From: Gemmatimonadaceae bacterium
GTDB lineage: Bacteria > Gemmatimonadota > Gemmatimonadetes > Gemmatimonadales > Gemmatimonadaceae
Assembly (NCBI GenBank): GCA_035606695.1
Contig: DATNEW010000015.1
Location: forward strand, 1-64,000
Length of the DNA stretch: 64,000 nt
Direction of reading: 5' to 3'
Within the stretch, counting starts at the first letter, position 1, and each line of letters opens with the position of its first letter. The notes below the pieces were generated by a model, which saw only the letters and a list, made by a program, of their open reading frames with translations, did no database searches and was not told the origin of the DNA. This document shows, one piece after another, positions 35,685-43,794 of this stretch. The position numbers and the translations under genes are program-made.

Positions 35685-38456
35685 ATGGACAATCGATTCA
35701 TTCCCGAGGGCACTGGACGGCGTCGCGGCGCGAACGCGCGCTCGGCGGTGCTCGATCCGATCGTCGGTTACTCGAGGTCGCAGTCCGGGGCGTGGGCCCG
35801 TCCATTCTCGGCGAGCGACCGCGCGCTCGTCATTCTCATCGAGAACGGCGGAGTCGATCTCGGCATTCCCGCCCTTGCCGGGAAGATCTACGATTTGCTG
35901 CCCGGAACGTCGCTGTTGCCCGCCGGGCTCAAGGATCAGATCGAATCGTTCCTCGAGACCAAGATCAAGTCGCTGACGGACTCGCTGCTCGAGACGGCGG
36001 AGCTCACGCTCAACCGCTACAACGCCGCCAAGCCGTCGATCTTTGGCGACGTCATCGTGCTCCGCGACGGCACCGCGACGTACGGCGACCTCAAATCCCA
36101 GCTGATCGGTTTGACGAAAGCCGGCAAGGTGATCGACGTCCTGATTCTGACGCATGGCGGGACGAACAGGATCTCTCTCCAGAGTGCGATCACCGGCGAC
36201 ATGATTCGCGCGATCAAGACCGAGAACGGCGGCCCGCTGGCGATTCGTGTCGTGTACATGATGAATTGCGTCGGGTCGTCGTTGAATCAGGCGTGGATCG
36301 ACGCCGGCGCGCGCGCATCGTCGGGATCCATTCGCAACAATTATCTGCCCGAACCGACGATGTACTTCTTCTGGCAGAATTGGAAAGCCGGCCAGGGATT
36401 CGAGACGGCCGTCACGTCGGCCTACCGGAAGACGATCAACCTGATGAACGACGCCGTTCGCACGTTCATCAGCGACTTGCCAATTCCCGGTTCGAGCACC
36501 GTCGCCGGCCAGATCGGCTTCGATAATTTGGAATTCGTCAAGGACAGCGCTCCCGTGGTGCAGGGGAGTCGCGCGATCACGATCAACAGCGACGATCTCA
36601 CCACGGCGCAGAGTCTCTCCAGCTCGTTGGCGACGACGGTGCTGCCGGTTCGCCTGCTGCAATCGATGAGCACCGATCCGCGCGGCGGAGCGCCGGCACG
36701 CTCGCTCTCTCCGGCGGGACTGGACTTCATCAAGAGCTTCGAAACGTTCCGCGGCAAGCTGCACAACGACGCGTACGGCAACTGCACGATCGGGTTCGGC
36801 TCACAGCTCCACGCCGGCGTCTGCGATACCAGGCCGGTCGAGCAGCCGTATGCGGACGGCATCAGCCAGGACCAAGCCACCGAGTTGCTCCGCCGCCAAT
36901 TGGGCGACGTGCAACAGCACATCAACGATTGCGTCACGGGCGCGCTCAATCAGAATCAGTATGACGCCCTCGTGAGCGTCGTCTCGGACATCGGCGGCGA
37001 CGCCTTCGAGCAGTCGTCGATGCTGCGACTCATCAACGCGGGAAACCTCTCCGCGGTGCCGAGTGAGATCAGGAAGTGGACGCGCGTGCGAGTCAACGGA
37101 GTCGTCGTTGAACGTCCCGAGCTGCAGCAGCGGCGCAACGCTGAAGCGGACCGTTTCGCGCGCGTGGACGCTCGCGGTGCGAGCACGATGTCGTTTGCCG
37201 GCTCGTTCTCCGGCGTCGACTACACGATTCCCGGCACGTTCGAGATCATTCCGCAACCCTCGCCGATGACGTGCTGGGCCGCTGTGTTCACGATGATGTA
37301 TTGCTGGCGGAACACCAAGTCGATCGCGATCCGCGACGCACTGGCCACGGTCGACCAGAAGTACGTGGACATCTTCGATCGAAATGGCGGAATCGACGCC
37401 ACCACGGCGCAGGCGCTCTACACTGCATCGGGCCTCGTCCCGCTGAATTCATTCTCGCCGACGATCGATGGCTGGGTCACGCTGCTCAAGAAGTACGGGC
37501 CGTTGTACGTGGACATCGGCAACATCACATCGAATAACACGCACGCGATCATCGTGACCGGCATGTCCGGCGACGGCACTCCGAGCGGCACGTCGATCAC
37601 GTACGTCAACCCGGCGGGCGGCAAGACCGTGACCGCCAAGTTCGACGACTTCCTGGCCAGATTCGAAGCGTCGAGCGCGGTGACGTGGCCATACACGATC
37701 GTGCACTGGCCGCCGGCGACCGGTGCGGATGCAAGCTTGTCGATCGTGCAGTCGTCGACGTACTACAATCCCGCCGCCGATCTCGCGCGCGCGCAAGTCG
37801 CGCCGATCATCGTCGCCGGCATGGAGCTTGGTGACGCGCTCCAGGTCGGACTCGCGGGCGCGAGCATGGTGCAGTCCGGCGTTCAAGCGGGCGAGGGCGC
37901 GTTCGGGCTGACGTTCGACAAAGCCGATCGGTTGCTGACGAGCGAAGCGCGCGCGGCCATGCCCGGCGCGGCGAGCGGAGGAAAGACGCAGTATCGGCGG
38001 CTGGTGTTCCACATGCCGCAAATGCGCGCGGGAACGGCGCATGCCGACGTGTACGCCGAATGGGCGGGCAACGCGTATGGCGAAATTGAAACGGTGATCT
38101 TCAGCCGCGATCTCGACACGTCAACCGAATTCAGTCACTCCTCGGCCAACGTCACACTGGATTGGGTCAAGTCGATACCGCCCGGCGGCGATCCGCGCGG
38201 CTGGCCGCTCAATTTCAACTATCACGGAATGTTCGACCCGCTCGGCAACGGATACTACGAGTTCAGCGGCAAGCTCGCGATCGATGCCTTTGGCGGCATC
38301 GTGTTCTATCACCACAAAGTGGTGTCTCGCTCGGCGGCGGAGTTTCTGATTTCGGGAGACGTCGGCTACAACGTGCAGTGCGGGCCGGCCGTGTACCCAA
38401 ACCTTCCGGATCTACCGGCGGACCAACTCGCCTACCTCAAGGCACACTTGCCGTAA
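35685..38456 (+). CDS. Multidomain hydrolase: caspase-like region, GH24 lysozyme, papain-like protease (cluster gene 9)
   Basis: A 923-residue protein without signal peptide. Residues ~115-300 contain DVIVLRDG, VLILTHGGTNR (His157) and VVYMMNCVGSSLNQAW (Cys195), which looks like a clan-CD (caspase/CHAT-like) His-Cys dyad; this is tentative. Residues ~345-490 are a GH24 lysozyme, with Glu353, Asp362 and Thr368 in FETFRGKLHNDAYGNCTIGFG. The spacing is identical to T4 lysozyme Glu11/Asp20/Thr26. Residues ~515-680 form a papain-like domain with QPSPMTCWAA (Cys530), NNTHAIIVTG (His620) and TYVNPAGG (Asn642), like AvrRpt2 or C39-like peptidases. The C-terminus is a beta-rich domain. It is the last gene of the cluster, with the LuxR-type gene converging 3 bp after its stop. 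Confidence 0.9.
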   Translation: MDNRFIPEGTGRRRGANARSAVLDPIVGYSRSQSGAWARPFSASDRALVILIENGGVDLGIPALAGKIYDLLPGTSLLPAGLKDQIESFLETKIKSLTDSLLETAELTLNRYNAAKPSIFGDVIVLRDGTATYGDLKSQLIGLTKAGKVIDVLILTHGGTNRISLQSAITGDMIRAIKTENGGPLAIRVVYMMNCVGSSLNQAWIDAGARASSGSIRNNYLPEPTMYFFWQNWKAGQGFETAVTSAYRKTINLMNDAVRTFISDLPIPGSSTVAGQIGFDNLEFVKDSAPVVQGSRAITINSDDLTTAQSLSSSLATTVLPVRLLQSMSTDPRGGAPARSLSPAGLDFIKSFETFRGKLHNDAYGNCTIGFGSQLHAGVCDTRPVEQPYADGISQDQATELLRRQLGDVQQHINDCVTGALNQNQYDALVSVVSDIGGDAFEQSSMLRLINAGNLSAVPSEIRKWTRVRVNGVVVERPELQQRRNAEADRFARVDARGASTMSFAGSFSGVDYTIPGTFEIIPQPSPMTCWAAVFTMMYCWRNTKSIAIRDALATVDQKYVDIFDRNGGIDATTAQALYTASGLVPLNSFSPTIDGWVTLLKKYGPLYVDIGNITSNNTHAIIVTGMSGDGTPSGTSITYVNPAGGKTVTAKFDDFLARFEASSAVTWPYTIVHWPPATGADASLSIVQSSTYYNPAADLARAQVAPIIVAGMELGDALQVGLAGASMVQSGVQAGEGAFGLTFDKADRLLTSEARAAMPGAASGGKTQYRRLVFHMPQMRAGTAHADVYAEWAGNAYGEIETVIFSRDLDTSTEFSHSSANVTLDWVKSIPPGGDPRGWPLNFNYHGMFDPLGNGYYEFSGKLAIDAFGGIVFYHHKVVSRSAAEFLISGDVGYNVQCGPAVYPNLPDLPADQLAYLKAHLP

Positions 38457-38459
38457 CGG

Positions 38460-39095
38460 CTACCGTGCGCCGAGTCGCGCGGCGACTTCGGCGCGACGGC
38501 GCACGTTCAGCTTCTCGAGCAAATTGTGAACGTGGTTCTTCACGGTCGCCACCTCGATGCCAAGCGCGGTGGCGATCTCCTTGTTCGACCGTCCGTCGGT
38601 GATGAGCCGCACCACGTCGAGCTCGCGCGCCGTCAGCAGGATGTTCGACTGATCCGGCAGACTCGCCGCGCGCCAGGCGAGACGCCGCGCGATCGTACCA
38701 GCCAGTTGCGGCGAGCAGTGAAGCTCACCGCGCACGGCGCCTTCGATCGCCAGCACGAGATCCTCAACCGATCCCTCCCGAGGCAGATATCCGGCAACGC
38801 CCGCCTCGGCGAAGGCGAGCACGGAGTCGTCGGCGTCGGGAACGCCGATCACGACGACACGAACCTGTGACGTGATGTCGGCGAGCGGGCGCAATAACGT
38901 GCGCACGAGCATGAGACTGCCGGGCAACGCTTGATCGAGCAGCACGACGTCGGGAGAATGCTCGCGCGTGAGTCGCGCCGCTTCATTGCAGTCGGTGGCC
39001 ATCGCGACGACCGACAGTGAGTCGCTGCGCGACAACAGCTCGGCGAGTCCCTCGCGGAACAGCCGGATCTCGGATGCGATCACAAGCGACGGCAT
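38460..39095 (-). CDS. LuxR/NarL-type response regulator with degenerate receiver
   Basis: A 211-residue protein. The receiver (1-~120) keeps the phospho-acceptor position Asp54 (VVLLDQALPG). The usual acidic pair reads ASEIRLF, with only one acid retained; the conserved Thr/Ser is replaced (VVVIGVPDAD); and the conserved Lys is replaced by Arg (GYLPREGS). The C-terminus is a normal LuxR HTH (LLTARELDVVRLITDGRSNKEIATALGIEVATVKNHVHNLLEKLNVRRR). It may respond by a phosphorylation-independent mechanism. It converges on the hydrolase cluster, only 3 bp away; a regulatory link to that cluster is conceivable but unproven. No histidine kinase is adjacent. Confidence 0.9.
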   Translation of the reverse strand: MPSLVIASEIRLFREGLAELLSRSDSLSVVAMATDCNEAARLTREHSPDVVLLDQALPGSLMLVRTLLRPLADITSQVRVVVIGVPDADDSVLAFAEAGVAGYLPREGSVEDLVLAIEGAVRGELHCSPQLAGTIARRLAWRAASLPDQSNILLTARELDVVRLITDGRSNKEIATALGIEVATVKNHVHNLLEKLNVRRRAEVAARLGAR

Positions 39096-39299
39096 GACGT
39101 CCCGGCTCGTTGTCGTTCGATCCCTGTGCGCGCACGCGCCGCGCGCCCGAGAGCACTGCCTCTATGTGGGTGTCAGCGGAAGTCGATGTCAAGGGCGCTG
39201 CATGCAAAATCGCCGACCAATGAATAGTCGGCGATTCTCGCGCGCGTAGCGGTGACTGGCGTCACGACCGTCTCGCGAATGTCACGCGCGTTCATTCTG

Positions 39300-39318
39300 C
39301 TGGAGCGAATCGCTCCAG
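39300..39318. terminator. Hairpin after the proline dehydrogenase gene
   Basis: CTGGAGCG (39300-39307), AAT, and CGCTCCAG (39311-39318) form a perfect 8-bp stem with a 3-nt loop, 33 bp downstream of the proline dehydrogenase stop on the minus strand. It lacks a U-tract, so termination may be partial or factor-dependent. The surrounding gap 39096-39351 shows no ORF with recognisable content. Confidence 0.45.
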
Positions 39319-39351
39319 GGAATGGCGCGCATTTATGAAAAGCGTCTAATG

Positions 39352-40278
39352 CTACGAGAACATGCTTCGCACCACGAACCACACGTTCGCGGGCCGCTCG
39401 GCCAAACGACGCACGTACCACGGGAACCAATGCGTTCCATAGCTGATCAGAATCCGCACGGTCGCGCCGCGATCGCGCAGCGCACGTTGCTCGCCCGGCT
39501 TGATGCCGTAGAGCATGTGGAACTCGTATGCACTTTCGTTCACGCCAAGCGTTTTGGCGCGCGTGCGAATGCGTTCGATGAGCTCGAGGTCGTGCGTGCC
39601 GAACACCGGATACCCGCGACCCTGCGCGGCGGCGGCGAGCATCCGATCGCTGAGCGTGAAGTAGGAGTCGTCGGTGTCACTCTTCTTCGGAAACGCGACT
39701 TCCGGCGGTTCACGATACGCGCCTTTCACTAATCGAATGGCGGGCGACAGCGGCATCAACGATTCGAGATCGTTTGCCGTCCGCCGCAGATAGGCCTGAA
39801 GGCACAATCCGACGCGCTCGTGCGCCGCGCGTGTGCGCCGAAACATCTCGAGTGTGGGATCGACGTACCACGACTCCTCGATGTCGATCCAGAGATACGA
39901 CCCGACTTCCGCCGCACGCGTCGCGAGCAGGTCGAGGCTCGCGGCGCACAGCTCGGGATCGATGTCGAGACCCAGGTGCGTGAGCTTGACCGAGATGTGC
40001 GTCGGCAAGCCGCGGTTACTGATCGCGTTCAGGAGCTCGAGGTAGTGATCGCGCACCGCGGCTGCTTCGGCGGCGTTCGTCACGCGTTCGCCGAGCGCGG
40101 TGATGACGGTGCCCATGCGGTCGGTGGAGAATTTCGCGGCGGCGTCGAGCGCCGCGCCCACGTCTTCGCCGGGCATGAACTTGCGAACCGCGCGCCGCGC
40201 GAACTTGCGACGCCGAAACTGGTCGGCGAGCCACGGGCTGCGCGAGGCGCGCAGGAGGATCGATCGAACGATGGCCAT
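39352..40278 (-). CDS. Proline dehydrogenase
   Basis: This 308-residue protein is a stand-alone PRODH domain. It contains LGERVTNAAEAAAVRDHY, LPTHISVKLTHLGLDID, LWIDIEESWYVDPTLEMFRR, LCLQAYLRRTANDLESL, and IRLVKGAYREP, the FAD-binding and substrate-binding motifs of the PutA PRODH barrel. YEFHMLYGI and the C-terminal RPANVWFVVRSMF are also typical. Predicted to oxidise L-proline to delta-1-pyrroline-5-carboxylate, passing electrons to the quinone pool at the membrane. No P5C dehydrogenase gene is nearby. Confidence 0.94.
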   Translation of the reverse strand: MAIVRSILLRASRSPWLADQFRRRKFARRAVRKFMPGEDVGAALDAAAKFSTDRMGTVITALGERVTNAAEAAAVRDHYLELLNAISNRGLPTHISVKLTHLGLDIDPELCAASLDLLATRAAEVGSYLWIDIEESWYVDPTLEMFRRTRAAHERVGLCLQAYLRRTANDLESLMPLSPAIRLVKGAYREPPEVAFPKKSDTDDSYFTLSDRMLAAAAQGRGYPVFGTHDLELIERIRTRAKTLGVNESAYEFHMLYGIKPGEQRALRDRGATVRILISYGTHWFPWYVRRLAERPANVWFVVRSMFS

Positions 40279-40431
40279 GATGTGTGTGGAGGTGGTAAGG
40301 AGACGGGCTAATTCTACTCGCCCGCGACGCTCAGGCCAGCCGTGGAAACCAATTCGCGGCCGCGCGTGACTCAGGTACGTCGGCTGAATTCGACTTCCGT
40401 CCGCTCTTCACAACATCCTCGCGAGGTTCGC

Positions 40432-40992
40432 ATGCGCACCAACGCTCTTTGTCGTGCCGCCGCACTCTGCTGCCTCATCGTCCCGCTGTCGGCCGCCGTT
40501 GGCACCGCCCAGGCGCAAGGCGTGATCGTCGCGCGGCCCGCCGCCGGCGCGATGGTCGGCGCGGCGCGCATCAATCGCGAGTTGCCTGTCGGCGACGACG
40601 TCATTGGCGCGATCATCGGGAAGTACGAACCGCAGCTCCTCACCGACGAGTCCGAGGCGAATCATTTGACGATCGTGCTCGACAACCTGGGCAACTATGT
40701 GAAGAGCACGGTGCGCCCGGTGACGATGCTGCGCGCCGCCGAGGGAGATTCGGGAACTGTTGCCGTCGCGGCCGCGAACGCCGTGATGGTCCGTCGCATC
40801 GCCTCGGACGAAGTTCAGCCGGCGGGCGCGGTGGTCGCGTCGTTCGCGCGCAGCAGCGATAGCGCGGCAGTGGCCGGCTTCATGGGAACCGGCGTCCAGA
40901 TGTCAGACGTCGATGGGATCGCGATGAAGCGTTATGACGCGGGGGCGTTGACCAAAGGAGCGCTCATCGTGACGGTGGTGAAGTTGAAGTAG
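40432..40992 (+). CDS. Exported protein of unknown function
   Basis: The ATG at 40432 gives a signal peptide (RTNALCRAAALCCLIVPLSAAVGTAQAQ); an in-frame start exists at 40342. The mature 160 residues (ELPVGDDVIGAIIGKYEPQLLTDESEANHLTIVLDNLGNYVKSTVRPVTM) show an alternating pattern compatible with a small periplasmic alpha/beta fold, ending KGALIVTVVKLK. No family recognised. It is isolated and converges with the island at 41.0-43.8 kb; the hairpin copy at 41022-41048 lies 30 bp after its stop. Confidence 0.65.
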   Translation: MRTNALCRAAALCCLIVPLSAAVGTAQAQGVIVARPAAGAMVGAARINRELPVGDDVIGAIIGKYEPQLLTDESEANHLTIVLDNLGNYVKSTVRPVTMLRAAEGDSGTVAVAAANAVMVRRIASDEVQPAGAVVASFARSSDSAAVAGFMGTGVQMSDVDGIAMKRYDAGALTKGALIVTVVKLK

Positions 40993-41021
40993 CCTGAAGT
41001 AGCCGCCGACGACGGGCGGCG

Positions 41022-41078
41022 CCGACTGACGTCCTAGCCGTCAGTCGGCCCGCCCGCCTTCCCAGGTTTGCTTGCAGT
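41022..41078. repeat. 57-bp direct repeat, left copy: duplicated 3' end of the DksA-like gene
   Basis: These 57 bases are identical to 43738-43794. They include a 10-bp inverted repeat (CCGACTGACG / CGTCAGTCGG, 7-nt loop at 41032-41038) and, on the minus strand, the coding end of the DksA/TraR-like gene (encoding KQTWEGGRAD and its stop). It is thus a detached gene tail at the left boundary of a lower-GC segment. Confidence 0.9.
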
Positions 41079-41395
41079 TCAGACGTCAGCTCCATGCCCG
41101 TTCGTCCGGTCACAAGCCATGCACATTCCAACCTCCGTCGCAGCACCAGGCTCATCTGTGCTCAAGCGAACGCGAGTGTTGGTGACCCCGCTTGAGGCGA
41201 TTGCCAGCGACTGGCCCGACGTCGCTTGTTAGTATCCAATAATTAATCTCTTGCGAAGGCCGGTACGTCGCATAAGTTGCGACCTGTCTGCGACCACCAT
41301 TTCCCGCCCGGTCGCGCGACGCAGCCCGCCTCGCAGTACGCTCGGCGTAACGTAGATCACGCCAGCTCGTCCCCCCATTTGGAGTATCAAACGAC
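41079..41395. other. 317-bp gene-free stretch
   Basis: No ORF with recognisable content. Its right part holds AT-rich DNA (TAATTAATCT near 41243, GTATCCAATAATT near 41231) that may contain the promoter of the lipoprotein gene at 41396. It is the left side of the lower-GC island. Confidence 0.5.
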
Positions 41396-43300
41396 GTGCG
41401 ATTCATCTCGTCGCGAACTAGGCATGCCCCTCGCCAGGCCCTAGAGGAGGTTCCTGCAAAACTCGCACACACGGTTGATTCAACCGAATTCGATCAGGTG
41501 GATCCCGAGGTCTCTTCGGAGCGTCGATCGATTTCTCGCCGCAGTTCGGCAAGTGGCCGGCGGCTGGCGTTCCTCGCGTCTCTGATTTCGTTGGTGAGCT
41601 TCGTTGCGTGTCGAGACTATTTCACCAGTCCAAGCGGGCATCAGAGTCCTATAACTCTGAGGCCCGGCTCGGTCGCACGGACGACTTTATATCCCGATGA
41701 AACACCCCCATCGATCACTGTACCGATCGCTATCAATGATACTGACGGATCGGGAGGCACAGACACTGGCTTCGTCCCTCCATGGATTCGACACACAACT
41801 GTGATGAAGGCGGCAGTGGGTGGCCTTGTCACGCGAACTCCGAACTTCGCGGGGCTCGGCAGCGCGACGTCGTACGATCCAATCGGAGCGACAGATTTGA
41901 CATGGCACGATGGTCATAACACGTTCGTGCTTTCACCGTTCTCGTCGAGCGATACGATCTACGTGCTGTTCGATGCCAACTCTCGCGTCGACGGAGGCGT
42001 TTGGACGAGTTACGGAATTGAGAATGAACTGAACTTCGTCCCCCCTGGGCAAACGCAGCCAATCACGTGCGGACCTCAGTATCATGCGCCGCTATGTGCA
42101 AATTTCTCAGGCTCTGCGACAATCATGTTGACTCGGCTCGAATCTTCGCTGAGTCTTGTGGTCGATTCGACGAGCGTCGTCCCTGGCTCCGTTGTGCATT
42201 TTTCTGCGCTCGCGAATCCTGCCGTCGTTCAGGGCCAAACAATCCCCGTGGAGGTTGACTCGTCGACGTGGATACCGGATCCGGCATCTCAGGGCGGCGA
42301 ACCCTCGGACACAACGCCCTGCTTCTTCGGTCTCCGGGGTAACGCGTGTACGAGAACGATCGTTGGTTCAGGGACACTGAGCGTCGTTGCGTATATAAAT
42401 GGTAAACGACAAGTGGGCAGCGTCCATGTTGCAACGCCATCACTTACCCTAACTGCAAGCTCACAAGTCGTAACAGCTGGCACGAATGTCACCTTTACGC
42501 CGACGTGGAGTGACGGGCATCCGACCGCGCCTGACATGTGGTCGTGGATTTGGGTACCAGACCAATCGCCCGGCCACACGAATTGCAACTTTTGGGAAGA
42601 TCCGTGCACGAAGCCGGTTCAAGAGAGCGGAACGATGAAGGTCCAAGTTAAGCGCAACGGCGTGTTTCGGTACGCGACTGTGCGCGTCGTCGTTTCCTGC
42701 CTGACTACCGATCCGATTTTGAATACGTATGGCGTACGAGTCGGGTTAATGAACATGCTCAATCAGTCTGGGCCGACACTGCCACCCGGTGATGGCATCG
42801 CAAACGGCGACAGTGTGGGGAACAAGCGCGAGCACGGCGGCTATATATATAAGACTTCAGGCGGCACCTACTATTTCGAACCGGACTCCGGAGTTTTCGC
42901 AAACGAGTGCGGCTTTCAATCCGGTAACCCAAATACTCGGAAACACAATCCAGCGGACAGCGTGGTCGCGCATGCGCATTCGCATCCGACGCTAAACGGC
43001 TTGCCCGTGTATGGGTGCCCTCCGACGGCCGTCGGCCCTGGGGCTCAGATGCTCCTGTCACGGGGACCTTGGGACACAAGTCGGCCGATCCCTAGGAAAG
43101 ATCCAGACATAAACACTGGCGGTGGAAGTTTGTATGGAGACTGGGTCCAAGTCATGGGAACGCGAGACGAATACGTGATGAACGCCAACGGTGAAGTATG
43201 GAATCTTCCAAGCTATCTGTCGTTCCCGGAACAGGCCGGAAATCGCAAATTCTGGAAGATTTCTGGGAATTCAAATTCCACCTGCGACTGGCACAGTTGA
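41396..43300 (+). CDS. Lipoprotein with two Ig-like modules and a JAMM/DUF4329-like C-terminus
   Basis: The first start is a GTG at 41396 (634 residues); an in-frame GTG at 41498 would give a shorter N-terminus. A lipoprotein signal (RRLAFLASLISLVSFVAC) places the acylated cysteine at residue 72. Two related beta modules follow: SLVVDSTSVVPGSVVHFSALAN to STWIPDPASQ, and TASSQVVTAGTNVTFTPTWSDG to WSWIWVPDQSPG. Each has a cysteine pair and an SGT(M/L) strand. The C-terminal domain has KREHGGYIYKTSGG and SVVAHAHSHPT, then later aspartates, resembling the HxH and E of JAMM-type metallopeptidases or DUF4329. By hand, 31 of 60 bases are G or C in 42121-42180, well below neighbouring genes. Surface or cell-wall peptidase activity is inference. 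Confidence 0.7.
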   Translation: MRFISSRTRHAPRQALEEVPAKLAHTVDSTEFDQVDPEVSSERRSISRRSSASGRRLAFLASLISLVSFVACRDYFTSPSGHQSPITLRPGSVARTTLYPDETPPSITVPIAINDTDGSGGTDTGFVPPWIRHTTVMKAAVGGLVTRTPNFAGLGSATSYDPIGATDLTWHDGHNTFVLSPFSSSDTIYVLFDANSRVDGGVWTSYGIENELNFVPPGQTQPITCGPQYHAPLCANFSGSATIMLTRLESSLSLVVDSTSVVPGSVVHFSALANPAVVQGQTIPVEVDSSTWIPDPASQGGEPSDTTPCFFGLRGNACTRTIVGSGTLSVVAYINGKRQVGSVHVATPSLTLTASSQVVTAGTNVTFTPTWSDGHPTAPDMWSWIWVPDQSPGHTNCNFWEDPCTKPVQESGTMKVQVKRNGVFRYATVRVVVSCLTTDPILNTYGVRVGLMNMLNQSGPTLPPGDGIANGDSVGNKREHGGYIYKTSGGTYYFEPDSGVFANECGFQSGNPNTRKHNPADSVVAHAHSHPTLNGLPVYGCPPTAVGPGAQMLLSRGPWDTSRPIPRKDPDINTGGGSLYGDWVQVMGTRDEYVMNANGEVWNLPSYLSFPEQAGNRKFWKISGNSNSTCDWHS

Positions 43301-43311
43301 GGTGCTCAATC

Positions 43312-43704
43312 ATGCGGTTGACATTTATTGTCACGCTGGCGTTTTTGGCTCCGGCAGCTGTACGAGCCGAGGCATTCACATGTCAGCCTGCGAGTCCAAA
43401 GTCCAGCAGTCTCCGCACTAGGGCGATTGGCTATGAGCTGTCGCCCGACTATGCTCAGTTGCGCGCCGACCTTTCGGTGACGAGCACCGATACGGCGCAA
43501 GTCGTAGTCGTGGCTGTAGACAGTGTATGTGATGCCGTAACGAAAGCGGTAAATGCGGCTTCTACGTCGCCGCAATCGAATGCGCTCATCGTCGTTCAAT
43601 TCGGCAATTTTTTCGCTGCGTGCGTCGCCGACTCATCGTCGATCTCGTCGGTATTCATTCTGGATGATCACTACGTACTCAAAACCGTTTTGATCAGCAC
43701 CTGA
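43312..43704 (+). CDS. Small exported protein in the island
   Basis: The ATG at 43312 gives a signal peptide (RLTFIVTLAFLAPAAVRA, cleavage before EAF). The mature protein (130 residues in all) alternates short strands (YELSPDYAQLRADLSVTST, AQVVVVAVDSVCDAV) with four cysteines. No family recognised. It starts 11 bp after the lipoprotein stop, so the two are probably co-transcribed and may function together on the cell surface. Low GC like its partner. Confidence 0.6.
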   Translation: MRLTFIVTLAFLAPAAVRAEAFTCQPASPKSSSLRTRAIGYELSPDYAQLRADLSVTSTDTAQVVVVAVDSVCDAVTKAVNAASTSPQSNALIVVQFGNFFAACVADSSSISSVFILDDHYVLKTVLIST

Positions 43705-43737
43705 CCGGGATCGACTTGATTTCGACATGAAGGGCAA

Positions 43738-43794
43738 CCGACTGACGTCCTAGCCGTCAGTCGGCCCGCCCGCCTTCCCAGGTTTGCTTGCAGT
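43738..43794. repeat. 57-bp direct repeat, right copy
   Basis: Identical to 41022-41078. Here it is the authentic 3' end of the DksA/TraR-like gene. Positions 43738-43747 and 43755-43764 form a 10-bp hairpin stem with a 7-nt loop that spans the gene's stop codon (43757-43759), so it may act as a terminator for the minus strand. No U-tract follows. Confidence 0.9.

Noticed and set aside
33356-36526. A 1056-codon plus-strand frame and a 951-codon minus-strand frame (33909-36764) across cluster genes 8 and 9
   Set aside because: Both are low-complexity Arg/Ala/Gly-rich frames overlapping two genes with clear domains and tight start/stop coupling.
39325-39345. TTTATGA...TCTAAT word shared with the tyrosinase upstream region (4811-4830), possible promoter
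   Set aside because: Wrong orientation for the genes at 39 kb, and the match is short enough to be chance.
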